Of a stretch of 7,315 bases of DNA, positions 1 to 7,195 are shown piece by piece. The DNA is from JAKORR01 sp964608495 (GTDB lineage: Bacteria; Armatimonadota; Zipacnadia; Zipacnadales; FEN-943). Numbering within the stretch: the first letter of the stretch is position 1; every line of letters starts with the position of its first letter. The position numbers and the translations under genes are program-made. The notes beneath the pieces were generated by a model. The model was not told where the DNA came from, did no database searches, and was given only the letters and a program-made list of their open reading frames with translations. The stretch lies in NCBI GenBank assembly GCA_964608495.1, contig CAZSOQ010000258.1, forward strand, positions 1 to 7,315. Reading direction: 5' to 3'.

Positions 1-3000
1 GACGTCGTCGAGGAGGAATACCTTCTGGCCGACGGCGAGGGCCTTGTGGGCGGCGACGGCGCGGGCGTAGAAGGGATGGTCCTGGGGAAGGCCGACGACG
101 CCGATGTAGTAGATGTCCTGCACCTGGGAGCCCATTTGCACCTTCAGCCCGGCGGTGCCGATCACATCCACGACCACGCCTTCGTCCGTCTGGACCGTGG
201 CGCCGGTGATGCCGACGAGGATGGGCACGACACCGTCGCCGGCCTCCGGTCCCTTGAGGAAATCAACGTCGCGGATGTCCCTGTCGGGATGGGGGTTGAC
301 CCACTCGTAGCAGAAGAGGCTGACGCCCTGGTGCATGGGGTTGTTGCCCTGGAAGGCAACGAAGGTGTTGCCGCGCGCGAGGGACTCGGCGAAGCGGTTG
401 GTGTCGTCCCACCAGTCCACCACCTGCCGGCCGTGGACGATCGGAAGGTCCACGGTGGAACCATCGGCGTAATTGACCCGGTACTGGAAGGGCTTCTCTC
501 TCCCCTCGTCGAAGGCGATGGTGTGCAGGAAGAAGACCACGTCGGCGCGGCGGCCGACCTTGATGCCCTTGACCTCGCTGGGCAGGCTCAGGTTGTTCGC
601 CTGGACCGAGCGTAGGGCGATGACGGACCTGGGCGTCGCGATCTGGAAGGGCACGCCCCCGAGGACCTGGCGTCCGGTGGGCAGGGCGCGCATGTCGTTC
701 TCGCCCTGGTTGCTCCAGCCCACGATGCCGGCGGCCTTGTCCTCCCTGAGCCCGCGGTTCGCGTAGGGCGCGAGGTCAACCTGGAAGAAGTCGTAGTCGC
801 GGAACCGCTGGGCCCGGGAGACCGACGTCCCGCCCGGCGGCTTGAGCGTGCAGCCCAGGTTGCAGAGAAGGAGGCTGCGCAGGCGGCTGACCGTAACCGC
901 GACCTCGTCCACCGGCTCGTCCAACCGTAGCTGGCTCACCAGGAAGTACCCCGACCCGGCCGGCACCTGCAGCAGGGCTCCCGGACGAGTGAGGACGACG
1001 ACCTGGGCACGATCCTCCTCGGCGGGCGCGCAGTAGTACTCGGCCACGAACTCGGCCGGTGGGACCGGGCCGCAGTCCGACCACCACCAGCCTTCGCGGC
1101 GGAGCAGATTGATGTAGCGCTTGGTCGCCCAGAAGAACTCGTGGTTCGAGATGCCGCTCATCAGGTCCGCGCCCGACAACCGGAAGGCGCGGTTCTGGAT
1201 GTCCTGCGCCTCCTTCTCGACCGGCGTGAAGTCGAGGCGGACGCCCAGGGCGATCGCCAGGAGGGCGCTCTTCTCGGGGGTCGCGCGGTGCAGAAGGACC
1301 TTGCCGCCGGCCTGGGTGAACGCCCGGAGCGCCTGGGCCGTCGGTTCGTCGAGGGCGGAGGCTACGTCCACGATCGCGACCTGGAAGCTCTCGGGCTTCA
1401 GCTTCGAGAGGTCGCCGTTGAGGGCCTCGTACTCGAGCTTGTCCTCATCGAGGACCTTGCGCAGGGCCGCGTTGGGGCCCGCCAGGAGGGCCGTGTTGCC
1501 GGCCACGCGGTAGGGCGCCGGCGCGGCGAGGTAGTCGAGCATGTTCTGCAGAAGCCTGGTCGCCTGGGGGCAGTCGCGGCCCTTCTCGACCAGAGGCATC
1601 TGGCAGAGGACGAAGCTGCCCTCGCCGTCATACTCCTCGAAAAGCGACGTCTCCAGCGTCCCGTCCATGGTCCCGATGTCCACCAGCGGCAGCCAGTTGC
1701 CGCTCACGGGCTTGCGGTAGTTGTTGCGGCTCACGTAATGGTCGTGGTGCCACCAGCGCAGGTCGGCGTCGGCGACGCCGGCGAGCAGCGGATGGTCGGC
1801 GGCCCGCACGAAGGACAGGGTGCTCTTGGTGTCGCGCGACATGGTCACCGGCACCGGCAGGAAGTCGGGCGCGTCGGTCTGTTCGAGGATCACGACCCTG
1901 CCGCCGTCGCGCACGAAGGATGCCAGCGCCTCGCGCCACGGACCGGGCGGCTCTTGCTTGAGCGCATCCGGCCCGAGGATAAGGGCGCCCGAGGCGGGCG
2001 CGCCCAGCTTGTCCACGCGCGTGAAGGGCACCTTCATCGCGGTCAGGAGGGACGCCAGGCTGCCGGCCGGGTCATACACCGACAGCTTCAGCCCCTTAGG
2101 CGCCTTCAGGGCAGCCATAGGGTGTATCCGCCAGTCGCTCGTCTCGGTGTGGACGGTCTTGCCGGCTTCAGAAAGGTCGGCCCGGAAGACCGCCTCGGTC
2201 AGCTTGCCGACCTGCGGCAGTTGGGCCTCAAGCCGGAGTCGCTTCAGCTCTGCCGGCTGCATCTTGAGGTCGAGCGTGCCGCCTGCGATCCTCCCGGCCG
2301 TCCCCTCGATCGTGAGGCTCCGGCGCAAGGTCAGGTTAGCCGGGCGGAAGACGTCGTTGTGGACGTTGACGTTGCGCACGATCTTCTGCCCGCCGAAGAA
2401 GCTCGTGGTCGTCTCTCTCACCACGAAGGTCTGCGGCGGCAGGACGGCCAGCGGCAGGTACGTGTCGACCAGGGCCATCTCCACATCGCGGAAGCCGTTG
2501 AGGAAGAAGCGACTCGAGTCCAGCCAGCCTCGCCACTGGAAGTCGCCGCCGCGGTAGGCGTCGTCGCCGAGGAGGATGGTCTGGCCGTAGGGGTGCGCGA
2601 GGTTGAGCGGCCAGAACGACTCGCCGACCGTGATGGGCTTGGTGCCCAGGGTGATGGGACCCATGGAGTAGGGGATCACCGTCTTCTTGTCGAGCGGCCC
2701 CCACCACGCGCTGACCGGCAGGTCGGGGAAGGCGCTCAGCTCGCGGGGGTAGTGCAGGGAGTAGTACTCACCGCCGCCCATGAGGTCGCCGTCGGCCTCC
2801 CACTCGACGGGGCGGTGCATGGGGTCGGCCTCCTGCATGGCCCTGGCGATCCTGACCTGCCAGCGGTTGCCCAGGGTCTTGGCGGCCTCGCCCTGGTACA
2901 TCATCCCCCACATGTTCTCGTTGCCGGCGCTCCACATCACGATGGAGGCGTGGTTCTTGTAGATGCCCACGAGGCGGGTCGCATACGCCGTGGCCGCGTT

Positions 3001-5040
3001 CCAGAAGGTGTCGTCCAGGGTGAAGCTGACCTGGTGGATGCCGCCTTCGAGCTTGACCATGATGCCGGTCTCATCGGCGAGGTCCACGCCTTCGCGGAAC
3101 CTGCTCCAGAGGTGGGTGCGCACAAGCTGGAGGTTGCGGTCGCGCTTGCAGGCCTGCTGCCAGTTCCAGATGGCCTCGTAGCGCTTGTCGGGCTCCCAGA
3201 AGGGCTTGGCCGAGTACCGGCCGATGGCGCCTACCACGCAGCAGCTCCGCAGCTTGACCGGCGTGCCGTTGAGCAGGAACCTGGTGCCGTCGGTCCAGAA
3301 CTCCCGGAAGCCGAAGCGTTCGAGGTGCGTGTCGCGGGCGCCGGAGGCGGGCTGGAGACCGGTTTCGAGGACGTAGAGGTGCGGGTCGTCGGGCCACCAC
3401 TGGCGCGGGGCGGCCCACGGGACCTCGATCGTCATCGCCGCGCTGCCTCCGGCCGGGACGCGGACTGTCTTGTCGGGCAAGGTCATCGCCACGGCGCCGG
3501 CATCGAGGACGAGTGGGCGGAGGGTCGTCTGCTGGTCGGCAGCGCCGGTGTTGACGAGGCGATAGACGAGGGTGAGCTTCTTCTGCCGCACGCTGGTCGC
3601 CACCGAAAGGTCGTCCACCGACACCGCGGGGCGTGCCTCCAGGCGCAGGGGGCCACGAATCCCGATCGTCTCGACCGCGTCGTAGTCGGCGACGTCGGTC
3701 ATGCCGTCCTTGTAGATCGGCTCTTCGCCGCGCAGGACGCGGTCGCGGTTCCTCGGCGAGAAGGCCAGCCAGTCCTGGCAGGCAATCAGGACTTCGTTCT
3801 TCTGCCCAGGCTTGAAGCCGACCGTCACGTTGATCTCGAAGGGCTCGGACCCGCGCGCGCACGAGCCGCAGAAGGTGCCGTTGAGGTAAACCGCCGCCGT
3901 GGACAGGATCTCGTCGCACTGGAGGACCATGCGCTCGCCCTGGAGGTAGGCCGGGGCGTCGAAGGTCCTGCGGTACCACGCACAATGGCCCTTGCTCGCC
4001 GGCGGCTCCGAGGGCACCCTCACGGCGGCCCACTCGGCGTCGGCCGGCGGCGCCTTGCCGGGATCGACGCCGGGGACGTAGCACATCTCCCAGTCGCCGT
4101 TGAGGCCGAGGGTCGGCCGTGCGCCCGCGGTCAGGTCGTCCACCCAGTACTTCGTCAGGCGCACAGGCGGGAAGACGCCGGGGCTGGTCGCCGTCACAAA
4201 CAACCGCGCCCGGGCGGTCGCCCCGGGCTTCAGCTCGAAGGTCCTGGTCACCGCGTCGCCAGGGCCGACGGTCAGCTGTTCCTCCCCGTCCAGGAGAGGC
4301 CGCATCATGTAGTCGCGGGCCTCGGCCTTGAGCGTGATCGTTCGCGGCAGGACCCCGGGATTGCGGAAGCGGCAAGTCTGTGCCACCGTGTCGCCGGTGC
4401 GCTTGCTGTCGGTCCAGTCGGCGAGGAGCCAGATGCTCTCCGCCGGGCCCACGTCAGGCGGGCTGTACAGGTCCACGACGGGCACGTCCGGCCGATCCTT
4501 GTACAACCGCACGGGCCCGACGAAGAAGTGGAGGGCGCTGTTGACCATCACGCGGAAGATGTCGCCCGGCTTCACATGGACCTCGTCCACCAGCATCTCG
4601 GCCTGGTAGAGGGTGGGCTGGGCGGCGTCCGGGGCTCGCGAGGGCATCGTGTGGGCCGCCCAGAGGAGCCGCGTGTCGTTGAGGTAGAAGTGGGCGCGCT
4701 GCGGGAAGAGGTCGCCGAAGCAGAGGTAGGAATCATTGCCGGCCATGGTGAGGATGCCGACCGTGTAGTCGCCCTCGGGGACGTCCGCGCAGACATAGCG
4801 GACCTCGTCGCGGAAGCCCTCGGGGTTGCCGTGCCAAAGCCCGATGCCGTCAAGTCCCTTGCCGAACCTGTCCGTGACCAGCGTGGCCGGAGTGGGCTTG
4901 CCCTCCTTGACGAAGGTCGCCTGGGTGGCCGTCAGCTCAAAGGCGGGGGCGGCCTTGGCCGGGCGAGCCAGAGGCAGCAGCACTACCAACGCCGCCGCGG
5001 GGAGTAGCCATCTGATCGTGGGGTGTCCGGACACGCGCAT
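1..5040 (-). CDS. Exported multidomain glycoside hydrolase family 2 protein, C-terminus cut by window edge
   Basis: Reading the minus strand from ATG at 5040 gives 1680 codons with no stop. Residues 1-30 form a signal peptide (basic start, hydrophobic core, cleavage after AKA); no lipobox is seen. Next come a jelly-roll-like module (about 31-185), an Ig-like module (195-305), a GH2 sugar-binding domain (310-420, starting near LNGDWEM), a GH2 Ig-like domain (455-560) and a TIM barrel (575-850). The barrel has RTHLW at 641-645 and the GH2 acid/base signature NHASIVMWSAGNE ending at E708; E807 in VGESFW is the likely nucleophile, 99 residues on. Beyond lie an Ig-like region (865-975), two Rossmann-like modules (984-1171 and 1179-1304), a beta-rich module (1429-1545) and a possible SNase-like fold (from 1601). 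GH2 enzymes cleave beta-linked sugars (galactosides, glucuronides, mannosides) with retention; specificity cannot be told here. Most GH2 proteins have roughly 600-1100 residues, so this one is unusually long. The GH2 call is secure; the flanking module names are inference. Confidence 0.93.
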   Translation of the reverse strand, partial: MRVSGHPTIRWLLPAAALVVLLPLARPAKAAPAFELTATQATFVKEGKPTPATLVTDRFGKGLDGIGLWHGNPEGFRDEVRYVCADVPEGDYTVGILTMAGNDSYLCFGDLFPQRAHFYLNDTRLLWAAHTMPSRAPDAAQPTLYQAEMLVDEVHVKPGDIFRVMVNSALHFFVGPVRLYKDRPDVPVVDLYSPPDVGPAESIWLLADWTDSKRTGDTVAQTCRFRNPGVLPRTITLKAEARDYMMRPLLDGEEQLTVGPGDAVTRTFELKPGATARARLFVTATSPGVFPPVRLTKYWVDDLTAGARPTLGLNGDWEMCYVPGVDPGKAPPADAEWAAVRVPSEPPASKGHCAWYRRTFDAPAYLQGERMVLQCDEILSTAAVYLNGTFCGSCARGSEPFEINVTVGFKPGQKNEVLIACQDWLAFSPRNRDRVLRGEEPIYKDGMTDVADYDAVETIGIRGPLRLEARPAVSVDDLSVATSVRQKKLTLVYRLVNTGAADQQTTLRPLVLDAGAVAMTLPDKTVRVPAGGSAAMTIEVPWAAPRQWWPDDPHLYVLETGLQPASGARDTHLERFGFREFWTDGTRFLLNGTPVKLRSCCVVGAIGRYSAKPFWEPDKRYEAIWNWQQACKRDRNLQLVRTHLWSRFREGVDLADETGIMVKLEGGIHQVSFTLDDTFWNAATAYATRLVGIYKNHASIVMWSAGNENMWGMMYQGEAAKTLGNRWQVRIARAMQEADPMHRPVEWEADGDLMGGGEYYSLHYPRELSAFPDLPVSAWWGPLDKKTVIPYSMGPITLGTKPITVGESFWPLNLAHPYGQTILLGDDAYRGGDFQWRGWLDSSRFFLNGFRDVEMALVDTYLPLAVLPPQTFVVRETTTSFFGGQKIVRNVNVHNDVFRPANLTLRRSLTIEGTAGRIAGGTLDLKMQPAELKRLRLEAQLPQVGKLTEAVFRADLSEAGKTVHTETSDWRIHPMAALKAPKGLKLSVYDPAGSLASLLTAMKVPFTRVDKLGAPASGALILGPDALKQEPPGPWREALASFVRDGGRVVILEQTDAPDFLPVPVTMSRDTKSTLSFVRAADHPLLAGVADADLRWWHHDHYVSRNNYRKPVSGNWLPLVDIGTMDGTLETSLFEEYDGEGSFVLCQMPLVEKGRDCPQATRLLQNMLDYLAAPAPYRVAGNTALLAGPNAALRKVLDEDKLEYEALNGDLSKLKPESFQVAIVDVASALDEPTAQALRAFTQAGGKVLLHRATPEKSALLAIALGVRLDFTPVEKEAQDIQNRAFRLSGADLMSGISNHEFFWATKRYINLLRREGWWWSDCGPVPPAEFVAEYYCAPAEEDRAQVVVLTRPGALLQVPAGSGYFLVSQLRLDEPVDEVAVTVSRLRSLLLCNLGCTLKPPGGTSVSRAQRFRDYDFFQVDLAPYANRGLREDKAAGIVGWSNQGENDMRALPTGRQVLGGVPFQIATPRSVIALRSVQANNLSLPSEVKGIKVGRRADVVFFLHTIAFDEGREKPFQYRVNYADGSTVDLPIVHGRQVVDWWDDTNRFAESLARGNTFVAFQGNNPMHQGVSLFCYEWVNPHPDRDIRDVDFLKGPEAGDGVVPILVGITGATVQTDEGVVVDVIGTAGLKVQMGSQVQDIYYIGVVGLPQDHPFYARAVAAHKALAVGQKVFLLDDV

Positions 5041-5047
5041 TCTGTCA

Positions 5048-5056
5048 CTCCTCCTC
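5048..5056 (-). promoter_or_regulatory. Ribosome binding site of the GH2 gene
   Basis: On the minus strand GAGGAGGAG lies 7 bases before the ATG at 5040. It contains the full AGGAGG core. This strong site fixes the start codon, and the signal peptide that follows agrees with it. Confidence 0.85.
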
Positions 5057-5057
5057 G

Positions 5058-5071
5058 TGAGGGCGCTTTCC
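5058..5071. promoter_or_regulatory. LacI-family-like operator candidate
   Basis: TGAGGGCGCTTTCC matches 11 of 14 positions of the LacI/CcpA-type operator pattern TGWAARCGYTWNCW, including the central CG. It lies just upstream of the GH2 ribosome binding site, where a bound repressor could block transcription. LacI-family regulators commonly control sugar-use genes, which fits the neighbour. It overlaps a small inverted repeat, CGCTT-TCC-AAGCG (5064-5076). The left half is imperfect and no regulator gene is in the window, so this is only a candidate. Confidence 0.3.
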
Positions 5072-5077
5072 AAGCGG

Positions 5078-5093
5078 CAAGGTGAACGCCTTG
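5078..5093. promoter_or_regulatory. Inverted repeat in the divergent intergenic region
   Basis: CAAGG-TGAACG-CCTTG is a perfect inverted repeat with 5-base arms and a 6-base spacer, near the middle of the region between the two divergent genes. It could be a dimeric regulator site acting on both promoters. Arms this short arise easily by chance in GC-rich DNA. Confidence 0.2.
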
Positions 5094-5114
5094 TCCTCCT
5101 TCGCCCACCGAATC

Positions 5115-5123
5115 TGCTACAGT
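5115..5123 (+). promoter_or_regulatory. Possible extended -10 promoter element of the membrane protein gene
   Basis: TGCTACAGT fits an extended -10 (TG, one base, then TACAGT, which matches 4 of 6 positions of TATAAT). Transcription would begin near 5130, giving a leader of about 16 bases that still holds the ribosome binding site. No good -35 sits at the right distance: TTGTCC at 5091-5096 would need a 21-base spacer. No clear promoter was found for the minus-strand gene. Confidence 0.25.
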
Positions 5124-5131
5124 TGTCCACC

Positions 5132-5137
5132 GGGGAG
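5132..5137 (+). promoter_or_regulatory. Ribosome binding site deciding the TTG start
   Basis: GGGGAG lies 8 bases before the TTG at 5146. It supports TTG as the start over the next in-frame candidate, GTG at 5179 (codon 12), which has no comparable site upstream. Confidence 0.6.
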
Positions 5138-5145
5138 CGCAAGGC

Positions 5146-7140
5146 TTGAGCCACTCACCGACCGAAGACCCGAGAGCAGTGGCGCGCGGAGCCGCGGCAG
5201 ACGACCTGCGGCCGCGTCCGCGGGCGCTGGTCATAGGGCTGCTGGCCGTGGCGGGGGTGTGTTTCGTCGGGCCCTACGCCGACATGGTCGGCAAGTCCAT
5301 GCAGCTCGGCACGCTCCAGTTCGCGCCGGGGGCCTTCGGCGCCTTCCTCCTCGTCGTCGTGCTGAACTGGCTCTACCGCCTGGTGCGGCGACGCCCGTAC
5401 CTGCGCCCCGCCGACCTCCTCATCGTGTACGCCATGGTCATGGCCGGCGTCTTCGTCTGCACCCGGGGCGTGATGGAGAAGCTCATCTCGCCCCTGGTCT
5501 TCCTCAACTACTACGCCAACCCCCAGAACCGCTACGAGCAGGAACTCCTGCCGTACGTCCAGCGGGACCTGGTGGTCTTCGATCCTCGCGGCGACATCAA
5601 CCAGGAAGCCGTCCGGGGCTACTTCGAGGGCATCGGGGCCAAGCCCATCCCCTACATGGCATGGCTTCAGCCGCTGGCGATGTGGGCCATCATCATCCTC
5701 GCCGTCATCACGGTCTTTTTGTGCATGGCCGCCCTGCTCCGGCGCCAGTGGGTCGAGCATGAGCGGCTGTCCTTCCCGCTGGCCGAGATTCCCCTCCACA
5801 TCAGCGACGACCACCGGGTCGGCGTGCTGCTGCGGTCGCGGCTCACGTGGATCGGGGCGGCGATCCCGGTAATCATATTCACCCTCAACGGGCTTCACGT
5901 CCTCTACCCGACCATCCCCCAGTTCCGGATAGCGGTGTGGGTGAACCAGTACTTCCCCGAGCGGCCCCTGAGCGGCATGTACCTCACGTACATGTGGTTC
6001 TCGTTCGCCGCGGCGGGGTTCGCCTACTTCCTGGCGTCGGACCTGCTCCTGAGCCTCTGGTTCTTCTTCGTGCTGACGCGCGTCCAGGACGTCATCGGCA
6101 CGGCCTTCGGCTACAACATCGTGGACATGCCGAACTACCCGACGCGCCTCTACATCGGGTACCAGGCGGCCGCGGCGTACACGGTGCTGGCATGTCGTCT
6201 CGGCTGGGCCGTCAAGCGCTACATCGAGCGGCTGTGGCGCGAGGCACGTGAGCGCCAGGAGGACCCTGGCGCCTCCGAGATGATCGGCCCCCGCACGGCT
6301 TTCCTCGGCCTCGCCGTCGGGTTCTGCGTCGTGGTCGGATGGACCGTGACGGCCGGGATGTCCCTGCCGCTGGCGCTGGCGGTGTGGATCATCTACTTCC
6401 TCGTGGTGGCCCCGGTTCTCGCGCGCAGCGTGTGCGAGGGCGGCCTGATGATGTGCGAAACCAGCTTCAAGCCCCTCGACGTCATCGGCCTGGTGGTCCC
6501 GCGCAGGGCTCTGGGCGCCCGCAATCTGGTGCCGCTGGCCTTCCTGGATGCGGTCTTCTTCCGCGACATGCGCGGTCTGTTTCTCGCCGGCTTCCTCGAC
6601 GACCAGAAGCTGGCCAAGGGGCTGAGAGTGCAGCCGCGCCGGCTCGTGGTGCCGGTGTTGATCGCGATAGCCGTGGCCTACATCGGCGGCACGCTGAGCC
6701 AGCTCCACCTGAACTACCGGATGGGCAACATAACGCTCTACGGCTATCCGGCCGCCAACGCCAGGTGGGCCTTCGACGACGTGATGGCTACGCTCAACGG
6801 TGCACGTACCGAAGGCGGCGGCGCGCTGGCATCCTTCGTGGCGGGCGCCATCGTGACCACGCTCCTCGTCCACCTGCGCACCCGCCTTGTCTGGTGGCCC
6901 TTCCACCCGCTCGGGTACGCGATGGCCCCGTCGTACACCATGTGGGTCATCTGGTTTCCCTGCTTCGTGACCTGGCTTGCCAAGCTTCTCATCCTCCGCT
7001 ACGGCGGGATGAAGGCCTACCTGAAGGCGATGCCCCTGTTCATCGGGCTGGTCCTGGGAGAGTTCGGGATGGGCGTCTTCTGGGCGACCTTCGCCGCCAT
7101 CTCGCGTGGAAGCACCCCGGCCTTCCCCTGGGGTGGCTGA
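5146..7140 (+). CDS. Polytopic membrane protein of the DUF6785/DUF6784 type, permease-like
   Basis: This 664-residue protein starts with TTG behind a GGGGAG site and ends with TGA at 7138-7140. After a charged, presumably cytoplasmic N-terminus of about 26 residues come some 12-14 hydrophobic segments, clearest near 27-44, 62-80, 89-107, 175-197, 236-254, 281-313, 383-402, 407-426, 498-516, 560-576, 600-617 and 628-650. A soluble loop covers about 110-170. Two conserved-looking stretches, RRQWVEHERLSFPLAEIP (199-216) and WWPFHPLGYAMA (583-594), recall the bacterial DUF6785 and DUF6784 families; this is from memory, not a search. The first stretch and VCEGGLMM (429-436) faintly resemble oligopeptide-transporter (OPT) membrane proteins, so a solute transporter is plausible, but substrate and direction are unknown. 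Divergence from an exported glycosidase suggests a link to glycan use. The reading frame is secure, the family likely, the transport role inference. Confidence 0.92.
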   Translation: MSHSPTEDPRAVARGAAADDLRPRPRALVIGLLAVAGVCFVGPYADMVGKSMQLGTLQFAPGAFGAFLLVVVLNWLYRLVRRRPYLRPADLLIVYAMVMAGVFVCTRGVMEKLISPLVFLNYYANPQNRYEQELLPYVQRDLVVFDPRGDINQEAVRGYFEGIGAKPIPYMAWLQPLAMWAIIILAVITVFLCMAALLRRQWVEHERLSFPLAEIPLHISDDHRVGVLLRSRLTWIGAAIPVIIFTLNGLHVLYPTIPQFRIAVWVNQYFPERPLSGMYLTYMWFSFAAAGFAYFLASDLLLSLWFFFVLTRVQDVIGTAFGYNIVDMPNYPTRLYIGYQAAAAYTVLACRLGWAVKRYIERLWREARERQEDPGASEMIGPRTAFLGLAVGFCVVVGWTVTAGMSLPLALAVWIIYFLVVAPVLARSVCEGGLMMCETSFKPLDVIGLVVPRRALGARNLVPLAFLDAVFFRDMRGLFLAGFLDDQKLAKGLRVQPRRLVVPVLIAIAVAYIGGTLSQLHLNYRMGNITLYGYPAANARWAFDDVMATLNGARTEGGGALASFVAGAIVTTLLVHLRTRLVWWPFHPLGYAMAPSYTMWVIWFPCFVTWLAKLLILRYGGMKAYLKAMPLFIGLVLGEFGMGVFWATFAAISRGSTPAFPWGG

Positions 7141-7142
7141 CC

Positions 7143-7166
7143 AAAAGGGGCTACCGCATCAGCCCC
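7143..7166 (-). terminator. Hairpin with T-run, intrinsic terminator in the minus direction
   Basis: GGGGCT (7147-7152) and AGCCCC (7161-7166) form a perfect 6-base stem with an 8-base loop. On the minus strand the stem is followed directly by TTTT (complement of 7143-7146), the arrangement of a Rho-independent terminator. On the plus strand the stem is followed by GGGC, so it is a poor intrinsic terminator for the membrane protein gene, though it could protect that transcript's 3' end. The T-run is only four bases long. Confidence 0.4.
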
Positions 7167-7171
7167 GGGCA

Positions 7172-7190
7172 CCCCTGGGGGGCTGCGCCC
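7172..7190. repeat. Short GC-rich palindromes
   Basis: CCCCTGGGG (7172-7180) repeats a palindrome also present at 7125-7133 inside the end of the membrane protein gene. It runs into GGGC-TGC-GCCC (7180-7190), a small 4-base stem. GGGGCT at 7179-7184 could also pair with AGCCCC at 7161-7166, competing with the hairpin at 7147-7166. No function can be assigned. Confidence 0.4.
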
Positions 7191-7195
7191 GCGCC

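Noticed and set aside
46..615. A 189-codon plus-strand open frame.
   Set aside because: It has the same antisense register as the GH2 gene and is stopped only by a rare CTA codon of the sense gene. No domain or ribosome binding site is seen.
3071..4375. A 434-codon minus-strand open frame.
   Set aside because: It is out of frame with the GH2 domains on the same strand. Its product is low-complexity, rich in R, P and G, typical of frame-shifted GC-rich coding DNA.
1141..5007. A 1288-codon open frame on the plus strand.
   Set aside because: It is in exact codon register opposite the GH2 gene. Stops there would need TTA, CTA or TCA codons in the sense gene, which this GC-rich gene nearly avoids. 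Its product is rich in R, G, V, H and D with no recognisable domain, whereas the minus strand gives GH2 motifs throughout.
5041..5145. Riboswitch or structured leader for either gene.
   Set aside because: The region is only 105 bases and is shared by two divergent leaders. No known riboswitch core is recognisable.
5155..6906. A 583-codon minus-strand open frame.
   Set aside because: It is the in-register antisense of the membrane protein gene. The product is rich in H, D, E and V with no domain, while the plus strand shows clear membrane segments.
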